The notes: generated from the letters alone by a model not told the origin. 64,000 nucleotides of DNA from Aureimonas fodinaquatilis (GCF_008369445.1 NZ_VTWH01000005.1:203884-267883), one strand, 5' to 3'; shown: positions 41,924-51,589, numbered from the stretch's first letter. Translations and numbers: made by a program.

Positions 41924-43363
41924 ATGGCGCAGATCCGATTTTTACTTAATGGTCAGGAACGCACGATTGACGGCGCGGCGCCCACAACCACGGTTCTGAA
42001 CTATCTGCGCTATCAGGAGCGGTTGACCGGCGCAAAGGAAGGCTGTGCCGAGGGAGATTGCGGCGCTTGCACGGTGCTTCTGTCCGAACCTGACGGCATG
42101 GGCGGTTTGCGCCGCAGGGCTGTTAACGCATGCATTCTGTTTGTGCCAGCATTGCATGGCCGTGCGGTGGAAACGGTGGAGGCGCTTGCACAGGACGGTG
42201 TGTTGAACCCGCTGCAAATGGCAATGGTGGACCACCATGCCAGCCAATGCGGTTTTTGCACGCCCGGCTTTGTCATGCAGTTGCAGGCCTCCTGGCTAAA
42301 TGGCGCGCTCAGTGACCGGCAATCAGTGAAAGATGCGATTTCGGGCAATCTGTGCCGATGCACCGGTTATGGCCCGATTATCGACGCAGGGCTGGCGCTT
42401 GCCGAGGTTGAGCGTGCCGACAGCCGCGTTTCCGATGCCGCTTTGGCACAAAGGCTGGCCGACATTCGCGGCACGGGTACATTCACCTATGAAACCGCAG
42501 AAGGCGTCTGGCATTCGCCGGAAAATGTCGATGACCTTGCGGATCTATATGCCGCTGCGCCAGACGCGGTTCTGGTAGCGGGCGCCAGCGATGTTGGCCT
42601 TTGGGTTACCAAGCAGCATCGCGCCTTGCCCGTGCTGATTGATATTTCCCGCGTGGAAGATCTTCGCTTTGTTGAAGAGGGTGGCGGCTCTGTCTTTTTC
42701 GGGGCGGCGGTAACGCATGAAGAGGCGCGGCCGCGACTGGCCCTTATTCACCCGGCGCTGGATGAGTTGATGCGGCGATTTGCCGGCTCTCAGGTGCGCA
42801 ATTGCGGCACAATCGGCGGCAATATTGCCAATGGTTCGCCAATTGGCGATTTGCCGCCCGCACTGATTGCGCTGGGTGCAACATTGCATCTTCGCTCTGG
42901 CGATGAGGCGCGCCAGCTTCTGCTGGAAGAGTTTTTCATCGACTATGGCAAGCAGGACCGTGCCCCCGGCGAGTTTGTGGCGGCAGTGGAAGTGCCGGAA
43001 CTGGAGCTTGATGAGCGTTTTGCCTGTTACAAAATCTCCAAAAGAATGGACTCGGATATTTCGGCGGTTCTTGCGGCATTTCGCTTAAGACTGGATGGTG
43101 ATGTCGTTTCGGATGTCACACTGGCTTTTGGCGGCATGGCGGGCACGCCGCGCCGCGCCAGAAATGCCGAGGCGGCGTTGATCGGCCGGGTTTTCGACAA
43201 CGCGGCGGTTGCCGCCGCTCAGGCCGCATTGGCGGCAGACTTTCAACCGCTGAGTGATATGCGGGCAAGTGCGAATTACCGACTGACGGTTGCGGGCAAC
43301 TGCTTGCAGCGGTTTCAGATGGAATTGGCGGGAGTACCGACCAGAATTGCCGAGGTGGCATGA
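41924..43363 (+). CDS. xdhA: Xanthine dehydrogenase small (Fe-S/FAD) subunit
   Basis: 479 residues. Residues 1-165 hold two [2Fe-2S] clusters: GCAEGDCGACTVLL and HASQCGFCTPGF with GNLCRCTGYGP. From about residue 190 is the FAD-binding CO-dehydrogenase-type domain (VLVAGASDVGLWVTKQ, GGNIANGSPIGDLPPALIAL). It moves electrons from the Mo site of XdhB to NAD+ in oxidation of hypoxanthine and xanthine to urate. It starts four bases after uraH and overlaps xdhB by four bases. Confidence 0.95.
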   Translation: MAQIRFLLNGQERTIDGAAPTTTVLNYLRYQERLTGAKEGCAEGDCGACTVLLSEPDGMGGLRRRAVNACILFVPALHGRAVETVEALAQDGVLNPLQMAMVDHHASQCGFCTPGFVMQLQASWLNGALSDRQSVKDAISGNLCRCTGYGPIIDAGLALAEVERADSRVSDAALAQRLADIRGTGTFTYETAEGVWHSPENVDDLADLYAAAPDAVLVAGASDVGLWVTKQHRALPVLIDISRVEDLRFVEEGGGSVFFGAAVTHEEARPRLALIHPALDELMRRFAGSQVRNCGTIGGNIANGSPIGDLPPALIALGATLHLRSGDEARQLLLEEFFIDYGKQDRAPGEFVAAVEVPELELDERFACYKISKRMDSDISAVLAAFRLRLDGDVVSDVTLAFGGMAGTPRRARNAEAALIGRVFDNAAVAAAQAALAADFQPLSDMRASANYRLTVAGNCLQRFQMELAGVPTRIAEVA

Positions 43364-45759
43364 TGGATGAAACGCGGATTCAGGACAGAGGCGAGGCCGG
43401 CACCATCAGCCCCGATGCGCTGGATAAGCATGGACCTGCATTTCGGGCCAGTCTGGCGGGCGGCGTTGGCGCTGCCATTCCGCATGACAGCGCTCCGCTG
43501 CATGTCAGCGGGCTGGCGCGCTATGTTGACGATGAACCGGAACTGCCCGGAACCCTGCACATCTACCTTGCCATGTCGCAAAAGGCGCATGCGCTGGTGC
43601 AGGGCATGGAATTGAGTGCTGTTCGCGCAGCAAAAGGCGTGCATGCGGTCATGACAGCGGCCGATATTCCCGGTGAAAACGATTACTCGCCGGTGTTTGG
43701 CGATGATCCGATTTTCGCTGACGGGCGCGTCGACTATGTTGGCCAGCCCTTGTTTGCTGTTGTTGCCACAACACTTGCACAGGCGCGCGCGGCGGCCGGG
43801 CTGGCAGACATTGCCTATGAAGAACAGCCAGCGGCGATTGACCTTGAGGCGGCCTTGCAACTGGCAGATGCCATTGGCAAAGACCTGCTGCCGCCGCACA
43901 CAATGCGGCTGGGGGATGCGACGGCAGAACTGGCGAAAGCGCCGCATCGGCTGCGTGGGCGGGTGGAAACCGGCGGTCAGGACCACTTCTATCTGGAAGG
44001 GCAGATTGCCTACGCTATCCCGCAGGACAATGGTGACATGCTGGTGCGCTCATCCACACAGCATCCATCCGAAGTGCAGCACAATGTTGCCCGCGCGCTT
44101 GGCATTGCCGAACACAGCGTCGTGGTGGAGGTGCGGCGCATGGGCGGCGGATTTGGCGGCAAGGAAAGCCAGCCCGCGCTTCTGGCAAGTGTTGCGGCCC
44201 TGGCGGCCAGCCTGACCGGTTGCCCGGTCAAATGCCGGCTGGACCGTGATGATGATATGGAAATGACCGGCAAACGCCATGAAATGCTGGCTGAATATGA
44301 TGTCGGGCATGATGCTCAAGGGCGAATTCTGGCAACCGAGTTGCAGCATTTTGTTCGCTGCGGCTATTCCAGCGACCTGTCCGCAGCGATTGCGGACCGG
44401 GCCATGTTTCATGCTGACAATGCCTATCACCTGCCTGCAGCGCATATTCATTCGCGGCGTCTGAAAACCCACACGGTTTCCAACACCGCCTTTCGCGGCT
44501 TCGGCGGGCCGCAGGGCATGGTGGCCATCGAACGGGCGATGGACAGGATCGGCCATAATCTGGGCATTGATCCGCTGGATGTTCGCAAGCGCAATTTTTA
44601 CCCGGAAGATGGGTCGGGCATAACGCCCTATCACATGCCGGTCACCGATAGTGTTATCGGCGAAATTGTCGAGGAACTCGAACTCTCGTCTGACTATCGG
44701 GCGCGGCGAGAGGCGGTTCAGACCTTCAATCAGCAGAATGTCGTGCTGAAGAAAGGGCTGGCCCTGACGCCGGTCAAGTTTGGCATTTCCTTCACCACCA
44801 GCCACCTCAATCAGGCGGGGGCGCTGGTGCATGTGTACAAGGATGGCTCGGTGCTGCTGAACCATGGCGGCACGGAAATGGGGCAGGGCCTGTTCACCAA
44901 AGTTGCGCAGGTGGTGGCGGAAGAGTTTCAGATTGATGTGGACCGCGTCAGAATTACTGCCACCAGCACCGGCAAAGTTCCGAACACCTCTGCCACGGCT
45001 GCCTCGTCCGGGTCTGACCTCAACGGAATGGCCGCACAGGCCGCAGCGCGCATTATCAAGCAGCGGCTGGTGGACTATGCCGTGTCGCGATACGGCGTTA
45101 CCACAGAGGACGTGGCGTTTTTGCCCGGGCGGGTGCAGATCGGGTCAACGGCGGTCAGTTTCAATGATCTGATTGCAGAGGCCTACCTGGCGCGGGTTTC
45201 ACTGTCTTCCACCGGTTTTTACGCAACGCCGGACATTCACTATGACCGGGCGGCTGCATCCGGCACGCCCTTTTATTATTTTGCTTATGGCGCAGCGTGT
45301 TCAGAGGTGGTGATTGACACGCTGACCGGTGAAAATCGCCTGCTGCGGGCCGATATTCTGCACGATGTCGGGCGATCTCTGAACCCGGCCCTGGACCTTG
45401 GCCAGATTGAAGGCGGGTTCGTTCAGGGCATGGGCTGGCTGACCATGGAAGAATTGTGGTGGGACGCGAAAGGGCGGCTGCGCACACATGCTCCCTCCAC
45501 CTATAAAATTCCGACGGCCAATGACCGGCCGGATGATTTGCGGCTGCGCCTTTGGGAAAAGGGCCGTAACCGCGCTGCCACCATTCACCGCTCCAAGGCG
45601 GTGGGTGAGCCGCCATTCATGCTGGCGCTATCGGTGTTTTCTGCGCTGGCGGATGCCGTGCTGGCGGCAGGTGGCTACAAGAACTTTCCGGAACTGGACG
45701 CTCCTGCCACACCGGAGCGGATTTTGCGGGCGGTGCAGGCTGTGCGAGGTGCAGCATGA
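43360..45759 (+). CDS. xdhB: Xanthine dehydrogenase molybdopterin-binding subunit
   Basis: 799 residues of the Mo-binding type. It begins with a short acidic tail, then the domain with SGLARYVDDEPELPGTLH near residue 50. Active-site segments follow: GGQDHFYLEGQ near 205, RRMGGGFGGKES near 260, TAFRGFGGPQGM near 380, GTEMGQGLFTKVAQ near 505 and the catalytic glutamate in KAVGEPPFMLALSVF near 747. It hydroxylates xanthine and hypoxanthine to urate. Operon order xdhA-xdhB-xdhC is standard, with four-base overlaps on both sides. Confidence 0.96.
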   Translation: MMDETRIQDRGEAGTISPDALDKHGPAFRASLAGGVGAAIPHDSAPLHVSGLARYVDDEPELPGTLHIYLAMSQKAHALVQGMELSAVRAAKGVHAVMTAADIPGENDYSPVFGDDPIFADGRVDYVGQPLFAVVATTLAQARAAAGLADIAYEEQPAAIDLEAALQLADAIGKDLLPPHTMRLGDATAELAKAPHRLRGRVETGGQDHFYLEGQIAYAIPQDNGDMLVRSSTQHPSEVQHNVARALGIAEHSVVVEVRRMGGGFGGKESQPALLASVAALAASLTGCPVKCRLDRDDDMEMTGKRHEMLAEYDVGHDAQGRILATELQHFVRCGYSSDLSAAIADRAMFHADNAYHLPAAHIHSRRLKTHTVSNTAFRGFGGPQGMVAIERAMDRIGHNLGIDPLDVRKRNFYPEDGSGITPYHMPVTDSVIGEIVEELELSSDYRARREAVQTFNQQNVVLKKGLALTPVKFGISFTTSHLNQAGALVHVYKDGSVLLNHGGTEMGQGLFTKVAQVVAEEFQIDVDRVRITATSTGKVPNTSATAASSGSDLNGMAAQAAARIIKQRLVDYAVSRYGVTTEDVAFLPGRVQIGSTAVSFNDLIAEAYLARVSLSSTGFYATPDIHYDRAAASGTPFYYFAYGAACSEVVIDTLTGENRLLRADILHDVGRSLNPALDLGQIEGGFVQGMGWLTMEELWWDAKGRLRTHAPSTYKIPTANDRPDDLRLRLWEKGRNRAATIHRSKAVGEPPFMLALSVFSALADAVLAAGGYKNFPELDAPATPERILRAVQAVRGAA

Positions 45760-46595
45760 AACTGTCTGTTGCGCTGGCGGATTGTTTGCGGGCGGGGCAG
45801 GCGGCAATTCTTGTTACCGTTGAGGATGCGCAAGGCTCTACCCCGCGCGACCGCGGCACCAACATGCTGGTGTTGGCGACAAGTGCCAAAGGCACAATTG
45901 GCGGGGGCGCTCTGGAAATGGAAGCCATTCTGGAAGCGCGCCGGCTTCTGACATGTGGTGAAAGTCGTTCACAGCGGGATATCGCACTTGGCCCGGCCAT
46001 TGGCCAATGCTGCGGCGGGCGGGTGGTTCTGTCATTCTGCCGGGCCGATGCGGCTGTTCTGGAAGCCCTGAGCGCTGCGGAAGAAGAGTTGGAACAGGAC
46101 TTCGCACCGGTTTTCATATTTGGTGCGGGCCACACGGGACATGCATTGGCGGCGGCATTGGCGGCACTGCCATTCAAAACAACGGTTGTGGATACCCGCC
46201 CCGCTTTGCTGGAAGGTCTGCCTGCCAATGTGTTAGGGGTTGCCTCGGCCCTGCCAGAGGTTGAGGTCAGAAATGCACCCCCTGCAACATCATTTGTGGT
46301 TGTGACGCACGATCATGCACTGGACTTTCATATTGCCGCTGCGGCGCTGGCCCGGCCTGACAGCCCTTATGTCGGCATGATCGGCTCTGCCACAAAGCGC
46401 GAGCGGTTTCGCCGCTATCTGCGCGATATGAATGCAGAAGCGGGATTTGAAAGGCTGATATTGCCAATCGGCGGGGCAAAATTGCGTGACAAACGGCCAG
46501 AGGTCATCGCTGCATTAACCGCAGCAGAACTTTTGGTTGAAGTGATCGGAACACATGGTGAAAAGCGGATGCACAGGCTTTGCACATGCCCATAG
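45756..46595 (+). CDS. xdhC: Xanthine dehydrogenase accessory protein XdhC
   Basis: 279 residues with the XdhC N-terminal domain (VTVEDAQGSTPRDRGTNMLV, GTIGGGALEMEAI, GPAIGQCCGGRV) and the C-terminal Rossmann-like domain (FIFGAGHTGHALAAALAAL, VVVTHDHALDFHIAAAAL, YVGMIGSATKRERFR). It binds and sulfurates the molybdenum cofactor before inserting it into XdhB. It overlaps xdhB by four bases. The tail runs into the upstream start region of the ABC transporter gene. Confidence 0.95.
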   Translation: MKLSVALADCLRAGQAAILVTVEDAQGSTPRDRGTNMLVLATSAKGTIGGGALEMEAILEARRLLTCGESRSQRDIALGPAIGQCCGGRVVLSFCRADAAVLEALSAAEEELEQDFAPVFIFGAGHTGHALAAALAALPFKTTVVDTRPALLEGLPANVLGVASALPEVEVRNAPPATSFVVVTHDHALDFHIAAAALARPDSPYVGMIGSATKRERFRRYLRDMNAEAGFERLILPIGGAKLRDKRPEVIAALTAAELLVEVIGTHGEKRMHRLCTCP

Positions 46596-46657
46596 ACGAT
46601 GCAATAATCCACCATCCAGTGGTTGGCAAACTGGTCGAATCAGACAATGGGAGCGCA

Positions 46658-48205
46658 ATGCCACCACGGCTCGAACTCACGGATATCACCAAAGCCTATC
46701 CCGGTGTTATCGCCAACAGCGACGTGTCCTTCGCCGTGCAGCCGGGGGAAATTCACGCGCTTCTGGGTGAAAATGGCGCGGGAAAATCCACGCTGGTCAA
46801 GATCATCTATGGCGTACAGCGTGCAGATTCCGGGCAGGTGGCGTTTGACGGCCAGATTGTGGAAATTGCATCACCCCGCCAGGCCCGTGCGCTTGGCATC
46901 GGCATGGTTTTCCAGCACTTCTGCCTGTTTGAAGCCATGACAGTGCTTGAAAACATTGCGCTTGGCATGGATGAGCCTCCCCCCCGCCGCGAGCTTGAGG
47001 CGCGCATTCGGCAGGTCATGCAGGCCTATGGCCTGACGCTGGACCCGCACCGCGATGTGTACACTTTGTCGGTGGGTGAGCGTCAGCGTATTGAAATTGT
47101 GCGCGCCTTGCTGGGCAAGCCGAAACTGCTGATTATGGACGAGCCGACATCGGTTCTGACACCGCAGGAGGTGGAGGGGCTGTTCAAGACCCTGCGGCAG
47201 TTGCGCGATGAGGGCTGCTCGATCCTGTACATTTCGCACAAGCTGGATGAAATCCGGGAATTGTGCTCCTCCGCCACCATTTTGCGCGGCGGGCGCGTTG
47301 TTGCCACATGTGATCCGCGTCAGGAAACGGCGCGCTCCATGGCGGAAATGATGATTGGCGCAAGTTTGAAAGATCTGTCCGGGCGCGGCAACACCATTTT
47401 CGGGCCGGAACGGCTGATGGTGAATGATTTTTCGCTGCCTGCCAAAAGCATGTTCAGCACCGCGTTGAAGGGCGTGACCTTTTCCGTGCGAACAGGCGAG
47501 GTTTTTGGCATTGCCGGCGTGGCGGGCAATGGTCAGAACGAGTTGGTATCGGCATTGTCCGGCGAGGATATGGTTGGTCAATCCGGCTCGATTCTGCTGG
47601 ACGGCAAGGATATTTCCGCGGCTGGCGTTTCTGCGCGGCGGCAGAATGGGCTGGCCAGCGTGCCGGAAGAGCGCAACGGCCATGCGGCTGTGCCGGGCAT
47701 GACCCTGGCGGAAAACACCATTCTTTCGGCCCGCTCGCGCCGCTCGCTGGTGTCCGGCGGCATTTTGCGCATCAAGGCAGCGGCTGCTTATGCGGGGGAT
47801 GTGATCAAGGGTTTCTCTGTGCGCGCCACCGGGCCGCAGGCCGCGGCGGGCAGCCTGTCAGGCGGCAATCTGCAAAAATACATTATGGGCCGGGAAATCA
47901 TGCAGGAGCCGGCAGTTCTGGTGGTTTCGCAACCGACATGGGGCGTGGATGCCGGAGCCGCCGGTTTCATTCGGCAGTCTATGCTGGATCTGGTCGGCCG
48001 TGGGGGTTCGGTCGTTGTTATCAGTCAGGATCTCGACGAATTGCTGGAAATTTCCGACCGAATTGCCGTCATCAACAATGGCCGGTTGTCAGCGGCGCGG
48101 CCTGTGGCAGATGTGTCGATTGACGAAATTGGGCTTTTGATGGGCGGTGTGCATGGTGACGGTCCGCATGAAACGCATGTTCAGGACGGTGCCGATGCTG
48201 CCTAG
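46658..48205 (+). CDS. Nucleoside/purine ABC transporter ATP-binding protein (two ABC domains)
   Basis: 515 residues (longer if ATG 46586 is used). It has two ABC domains: the first with Walker A GENGAGKST, signature LSVGERQRIE and LLIMDEPTSVLT; the second with a degenerate P-loop GVAGNGQNEL, SGGNLQKY, and VLVVSQPTWGVDAGAA in place of Walker B. This is the layout of the BMP-type (NupA/YufO-like) nucleoside and purine importers and sugar importers. The ATG at 46658 has GGGAG just upstream and is taken as the start. It overlaps the next gene by 11 bases. Substrate inferred from the purine genes around. Confidence 0.9.
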   Translation: MPPRLELTDITKAYPGVIANSDVSFAVQPGEIHALLGENGAGKSTLVKIIYGVQRADSGQVAFDGQIVEIASPRQARALGIGMVFQHFCLFEAMTVLENIALGMDEPPPRRELEARIRQVMQAYGLTLDPHRDVYTLSVGERQRIEIVRALLGKPKLLIMDEPTSVLTPQEVEGLFKTLRQLRDEGCSILYISHKLDEIRELCSSATILRGGRVVATCDPRQETARSMAEMMIGASLKDLSGRGNTIFGPERLMVNDFSLPAKSMFSTALKGVTFSVRTGEVFGIAGVAGNGQNELVSALSGEDMVGQSGSILLDGKDISAAGVSARRQNGLASVPEERNGHAAVPGMTLAENTILSARSRRSLVSGGILRIKAAAAYAGDVIKGFSVRATGPQAAAGSLSGGNLQKYIMGREIMQEPAVLVVSQPTWGVDAGAAGFIRQSMLDLVGRGGSVVVISQDLDELLEISDRIAVINNGRLSAARPVADVSIDEIGLLMGGVHGDGPHETHVQDGADAA

Positions 48206-49313
48206 ATTCGAGCCGAGGCTCGCGCCTTCCCGTCTCATGCTGTTTCTGTCGCCAGCTCTGGCCGTCGTTGCAACCCTGCTTGCCGGTGCGGCGCTGTTTT
48301 CCCTGCTCGGTTATGATGGGCTGGGCGCTGTGCGTGAAATCTTTTTCAAGCCTTTGCTCAATCCCCATCGCTGGCAGGATCTCCTGGTCAAGGCCGCACC
48401 TCTGGCGCTGATCGCCGTTGGCTTGTCCATTGGCTTTCGCGCCAATATCTGGAACATCGGAGCCGAGGGGCAGTATATTCTGGGCGGCCTTGCCGGCACC
48501 GGTGTTGCACTTCTGACCATGGACGCGGATGGTTTCTGGATATTGCCCGCGATGATTGTTGCAGGTGTGGCGGGTGGCATGGCCTATGCCGCCATACCGG
48601 CATTTTTGCGTGTTCGGCTGGGGGTGAATGAAATTCTCAGCAGTCTGATGCTGAATTATACGGCAATCCAGCTTCTGTATTATCTGATGCGTGGTCCGTG
48701 GAAAGACCCTATGGGCTTCAATTTTCCGCAGACAGCCATGTTCACGGCAGCGCAAACCTTGCCAACCATTATACCGGGCACGCTGATCCATCTTGGAATT
48801 CCGTTGGCCCTGGCTGCCGCGCTCACCGTCTGGTTCATCATGGCGCGCACGCTGACCGGGTTCGAAATTCGCGTGGTTGGCCTGGCTCCGCAGGCTGCGA
48901 AATATGGCGGTTTCCGCGAAAAGCGCATCATATGGTTCTGCCTTCTGGCGGGGGGCGGCTTTGCCGGTCTGGCAGGAATTTTCGAAGCTTCCGGTCCGTT
49001 TGGCCAGATGGTGCCCTCCTTTCCTACCGGCTATGGTTTTACAGCCATTATCGTGGCGTTTCTTGGCCGTCTGCACCCGCTTGGCATTGTGGCTGCGGCG
49101 CTGGTTCTTGCGCTCACCTATGTTGGCGGAGAAAGTGCGCAGACCACCATTGGCCTGCCCTCTGCCGCCATTGGCGTTTTTCAGGCCATGCTGCTGTTTT
49201 TCCTGCTGGCATCCGACATTTTCATTCGCTACCGGCTGGCATGGGGCGACAAACGCTCGCATTTGCCCATAAACGCTGCGGCTGACGCCGCGCAGAAGGG
49301 GGCGGGCGCATGA
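48195..49313 (+). CDS. ABC transporter permease, BMP-type purine/nucleoside importer
   Basis: 372 residues with about nine to ten hydrophobic helices and the family segments GLSIGFRANIWNIGAEGQYILGG in parts near residue 80, VNEILSSLMLNYTAIQLLYY near 142 and GGGFAGLAGIFEASG near 255. It starts at ATG 48195 with AGGACGG upstream, inside the end of the ATPase gene. Together with the following permease it forms the membrane channel. Homologous to NupP/YufP-type permeases. Confidence 0.9.
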   Translation: MLPRFEPRLAPSRLMLFLSPALAVVATLLAGAALFSLLGYDGLGAVREIFFKPLLNPHRWQDLLVKAAPLALIAVGLSIGFRANIWNIGAEGQYILGGLAGTGVALLTMDADGFWILPAMIVAGVAGGMAYAAIPAFLRVRLGVNEILSSLMLNYTAIQLLYYLMRGPWKDPMGFNFPQTAMFTAAQTLPTIIPGTLIHLGIPLALAAALTVWFIMARTLTGFEIRVVGLAPQAAKYGGFREKRIIWFCLLAGGGFAGLAGIFEASGPFGQMVPSFPTGYGFTAIIVAFLGRLHPLGIVAAALVLALTYVGGESAQTTIGLPSAAIGVFQAMLLFFLLASDIFIRYRLAWGDKRSHLPINAAADAAQKGAGA

Positions 49314-50236
49314 CACCGGAATTCGCGGTTACGCTCATCGTTGCCATTGTGGCATCGGCGACGCCCATTCTGATAGCCGCCCTGGGTGAGCTGGTGGTGG
49401 AAAAGTCCGGCGTTTTGAATCTCGGCGTTGAAGGCATGATGCTGATTGGCGCGGTTACCGCCTTTATCGTTGCCGTGACCACCGGAGTACCTGCGCTGGG
49501 TGCGGTGGCGGCAATGGTCGCCGCTGCGGCTGCCTCTTTGATCTTCGGCTATCTGACCCTGACACTGACCGCCAATCAGGTGGCAACGGGGTTGGCATTG
49601 ACCATATTCGGCACCGGTGTTTCCGCACTTGTGGGTGCCGATTATGTCGGAATGACCATTCCAGCCTTCGGCAGCGTGTTTCCGGATGCGCTGGCCAATG
49701 ATCCGATCTGGCGGGTGTTGTTCGGCTATTCGCCTCTGGTCTACGCCTCGCTGGCGCTGACCTTCGGCATTGGCTGGTTCTTGAAATACAGCCGCGCCGG
49801 TCTGGTTCTGCGCGCTGTGGGAGAGTCGGACACATCCGCCCACTCCATCGGCTATCCGGTGCTGAAAGTGCGCTATTTCGCCGTGCTGTTTGGCGGGGCC
49901 ATGGCCGGGCTTGGCGGTTCGTATTTTTCGCTGGTGCTTACACCCATGTGGGCCGAAAGGCTGACATCAGGCCGCGGCTGGATTGCCATTGCGCTGGTGG
50001 TGTTCGCTGCATGGCAACCCAACCGGCTGTTGCTGGGCGCCTACCTGTTCGGCGCTGTCATCACTCTGGAATTGCAGGCAAAAGCTGCCGGTTGGTCTGG
50101 CCTTGCGCCAGAGTTTCTGACCAGCCTGCCCTATATTGCAACAATTCTTGTTCTTGCCCTCATCTCGGCGCGAAAAACCAGCGCCAAGAATGCCGCGCCA
50201 GCTTGCCTTGGCAAGCCGTTTCGCGCCACTGCCTGA
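49310..50236 (+). CDS. ABC transporter permease, BMP-type purine/nucleoside importer (second)
   Basis: 308 residues, about eight hydrophobic helices. Family signatures are ALGELVVEKSGVLNLGVEGMML in parts near residue 25, TANQVATGLALTIFGTG near 95 and GGAMAGLGGSYFSLVL near 200, close to NupQ/YufQ. It overlaps the first permease by four bases and is followed 29 bases later by the binding-protein gene. The pair of permeases plus a double-NBD ATPase and a BMP protein is a complete importer. Confidence 0.9.
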   Translation: MTPEFAVTLIVAIVASATPILIAALGELVVEKSGVLNLGVEGMMLIGAVTAFIVAVTTGVPALGAVAAMVAAAAASLIFGYLTLTLTANQVATGLALTIFGTGVSALVGADYVGMTIPAFGSVFPDALANDPIWRVLFGYSPLVYASLALTFGIGWFLKYSRAGLVLRAVGESDTSAHSIGYPVLKVRYFAVLFGGAMAGLGGSYFSLVLTPMWAERLTSGRGWIAIALVVFAAWQPNRLLLGAYLFGAVITLELQAKAAGWSGLAPEFLTSLPYIATILVLALISARKTSAKNAAPACLGKPFRATA

Positions 50237-50265
50237 TACCTTATGTGACCAAAGGAGCTTCTGCC

Positions 50266-51345
50266 ATGTTCGCCACCAGCCGCCGCCGCCTGATGCAGGG
50301 CGCAGCCGCATTATTGTCGCTAACCATTGCCGTTCCGGCATTTGCACAGGATTCAGATCCTGTGCGCGCTGCATTTGTCTATGTCGGCCCGGTGGGCGAT
50401 TTTGGTTATTCATTTGCCCATGATCAGGGCCGCAAATACCTTGAAGAAAAGCTGGGCGACAAGGTCCAGACGACGTTTGTTGAAAATGTTGCTGAAGGGC
50501 CGGATGCCGAGCGCGTCATTCGCCAGCTCGCGCAGGATGGCAACGACATTATTTTTGCCACCTCATTTGGCTTCATGAACCCGACACTCAAGGTTGCCAA
50601 GCAGTTCCCGGACGTCAAGTTCGAGCATGCAACCGGCTACCAGACTGCTGAAAACATGGCAGCCTACAACGCCAAATTCTATGAAGGCCGGGCCGTGCTC
50701 GGCACAATTGCCGCCATGATGTCCAAGACAGGCAAGGCCGGCTATGTTGCATCCTTCCCGATTCCGGAAGTTGTGATGGGCATCAACGCTTTCACTCTGG
50801 CTGCGCGCAAGGTGAACCCGGAGTTTGAAACACAGGTTGTGTGGGTCAATTCCTGGTACGATCCGGCAAAGGAATCTCAGGCAGCCAGCGCGCTGTTTGA
50901 TCAGGGTGCAGACGTCATTACCCAGCACACAGATTCACCCGGGCCGTTGCAGGAAGCCGAAAAGCGTGGCGGCATTGCCTTTGGCCAGGCATGGGACATG
51001 CAGAGCTTTGCACCAAATGCACATATGACGGCCATTGTTGACCTGTGGGGACCCTATTACGTGCAGCGGGTGCAGGCAGTTATGGATGGCACCTGGGAAA
51101 CCGGAAATGTCTGGCTTGGCATGAAAGAGGGTGAAGTGGTGATGGCACCATTCAACCCCAAAATGCCGGAAGACGTGAAGGAAGCTGCGCAGAAGATCGT
51201 CGATGGCACGGTTGATGGCAGCTACCATGTGTTCACCGGCCCGATCAATGATCAGTCCGGAGCAGAAAAAATTCCGGCTGGTACGGTTGTTCCGGACGCT
51301 GATCTTCTGAAAATGGACTGGTACGTCGAAGGCGTACGCAACTAG
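50266..51345 (+). CDS. BMP family ABC substrate-binding protein, purine/nucleoside
   Basis: 359 residues, starting at ATG 50266 with AAAGGAG upstream. The N-terminus SRRRLMQGAAALLSL is a Tat-like signal and ends at ...PAFAQ. The mature part is the BMP/PnrA fold: VRAAFVYVGPVGDFGYSFAHDQG, DIIFATSFGFMN, GYVASFPIPEVVMGINAF and NSWYDPAKESQAA. No lipobox, so it is a free periplasmic protein in contrast to the lipoprotein forms of Gram-positives. Placement between xdhC and puuD suggests uptake of xanthine, urate, guanine or nucleosides; the ligand is inferred. Confidence 0.9.
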   Translation: MFATSRRRLMQGAAALLSLTIAVPAFAQDSDPVRAAFVYVGPVGDFGYSFAHDQGRKYLEEKLGDKVQTTFVENVAEGPDAERVIRQLAQDGNDIIFATSFGFMNPTLKVAKQFPDVKFEHATGYQTAENMAAYNAKFYEGRAVLGTIAAMMSKTGKAGYVASFPIPEVVMGINAFTLAARKVNPEFETQVVWVNSWYDPAKESQAASALFDQGADVITQHTDSPGPLQEAEKRGGIAFGQAWDMQSFAPNAHMTAIVDLWGPYYVQRVQAVMDGTWETGNVWLGMKEGEVVMAPFNPKMPEDVKEAAQKIVDGTVDGSYHVFTGPINDQSGAEKIPAGTVVPDADLLKMDWYVEGVRN

Positions 51346-51447
51346 AGCATTTCTCGTTGAAACGAGTTTGTTTCAACGGCAAGACACGATGACAAAACAA
51401 AGGCTTGGAGCGTTGCACGTGGTCGAATGATCACCTGAAACGCTCCA
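51345..51447. repeat. Dispersed intergenic palindromic repeat, copy 11
   Basis: GAGCATTTCTCGTTGAAACGAGTTTGTTTCAACGGCAAGACA in pieces, then ACAAAACAAAGGCTTGGAGCG and a GATCACCTGAAACGCTCC closing arm. It begins at the stop of the substrate-binding protein gene. Confidence 0.8.
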
Positions 51448-51461
51448 GGGCAGACTGATTG

Positions 51462-51558
51462 CCGGAGCGGGTTTTACCCGCTCTGGTGCCAAAGCGCCGG
51501 GGCGCGCCGTCTCCTGAACGGATCCCGGACTGCAAAACTGAAAATCCACCGGGTCCGC
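51462..51558 (+). promoter_or_regulatory. Structured leader upstream of puuD (candidate cis-regulatory RNA)
   Basis: Two strong helices lie in the 100 bases before puuD. CCGGAGCGGG (51462-51471) pairs with CCCGCTCTGG (51477-51486). CGGA-T-CCCGG (51519-51528, T bulged) pairs with CCGGGTCCG (51549-51557), closing an A-rich 20-base loop. A third GGGG/CCCC hairpin near 51564-51577 is next to the GAGG ribosome site. Purine-oxidation genes are known targets of the xanthine (NMT1) riboswitch in proteobacteria; I could not establish a match, so this is a candidate only. Confidence 0.35.
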
Positions 51559-51589
51559 GACAAGGGGGCGGTGCCCCGAGGCTTGGCTG

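Noticed and set aside
46580..46657. Extra N-terminal segment of the purine ABC ATPase starting inside xdhC
   Set aside because: Homologous sequence starts at the later ATG (46658), which has a GGGAG just upstream; the earlier start is kept only as an alternative.
48072..49316. A 414-codon minus-strand open frame over the first purine permease gene
   Set aside because: Composition is typical of a shadow frame (Gln, His, Arg-rich, no membrane helices), while the plus frame is a clear permease.
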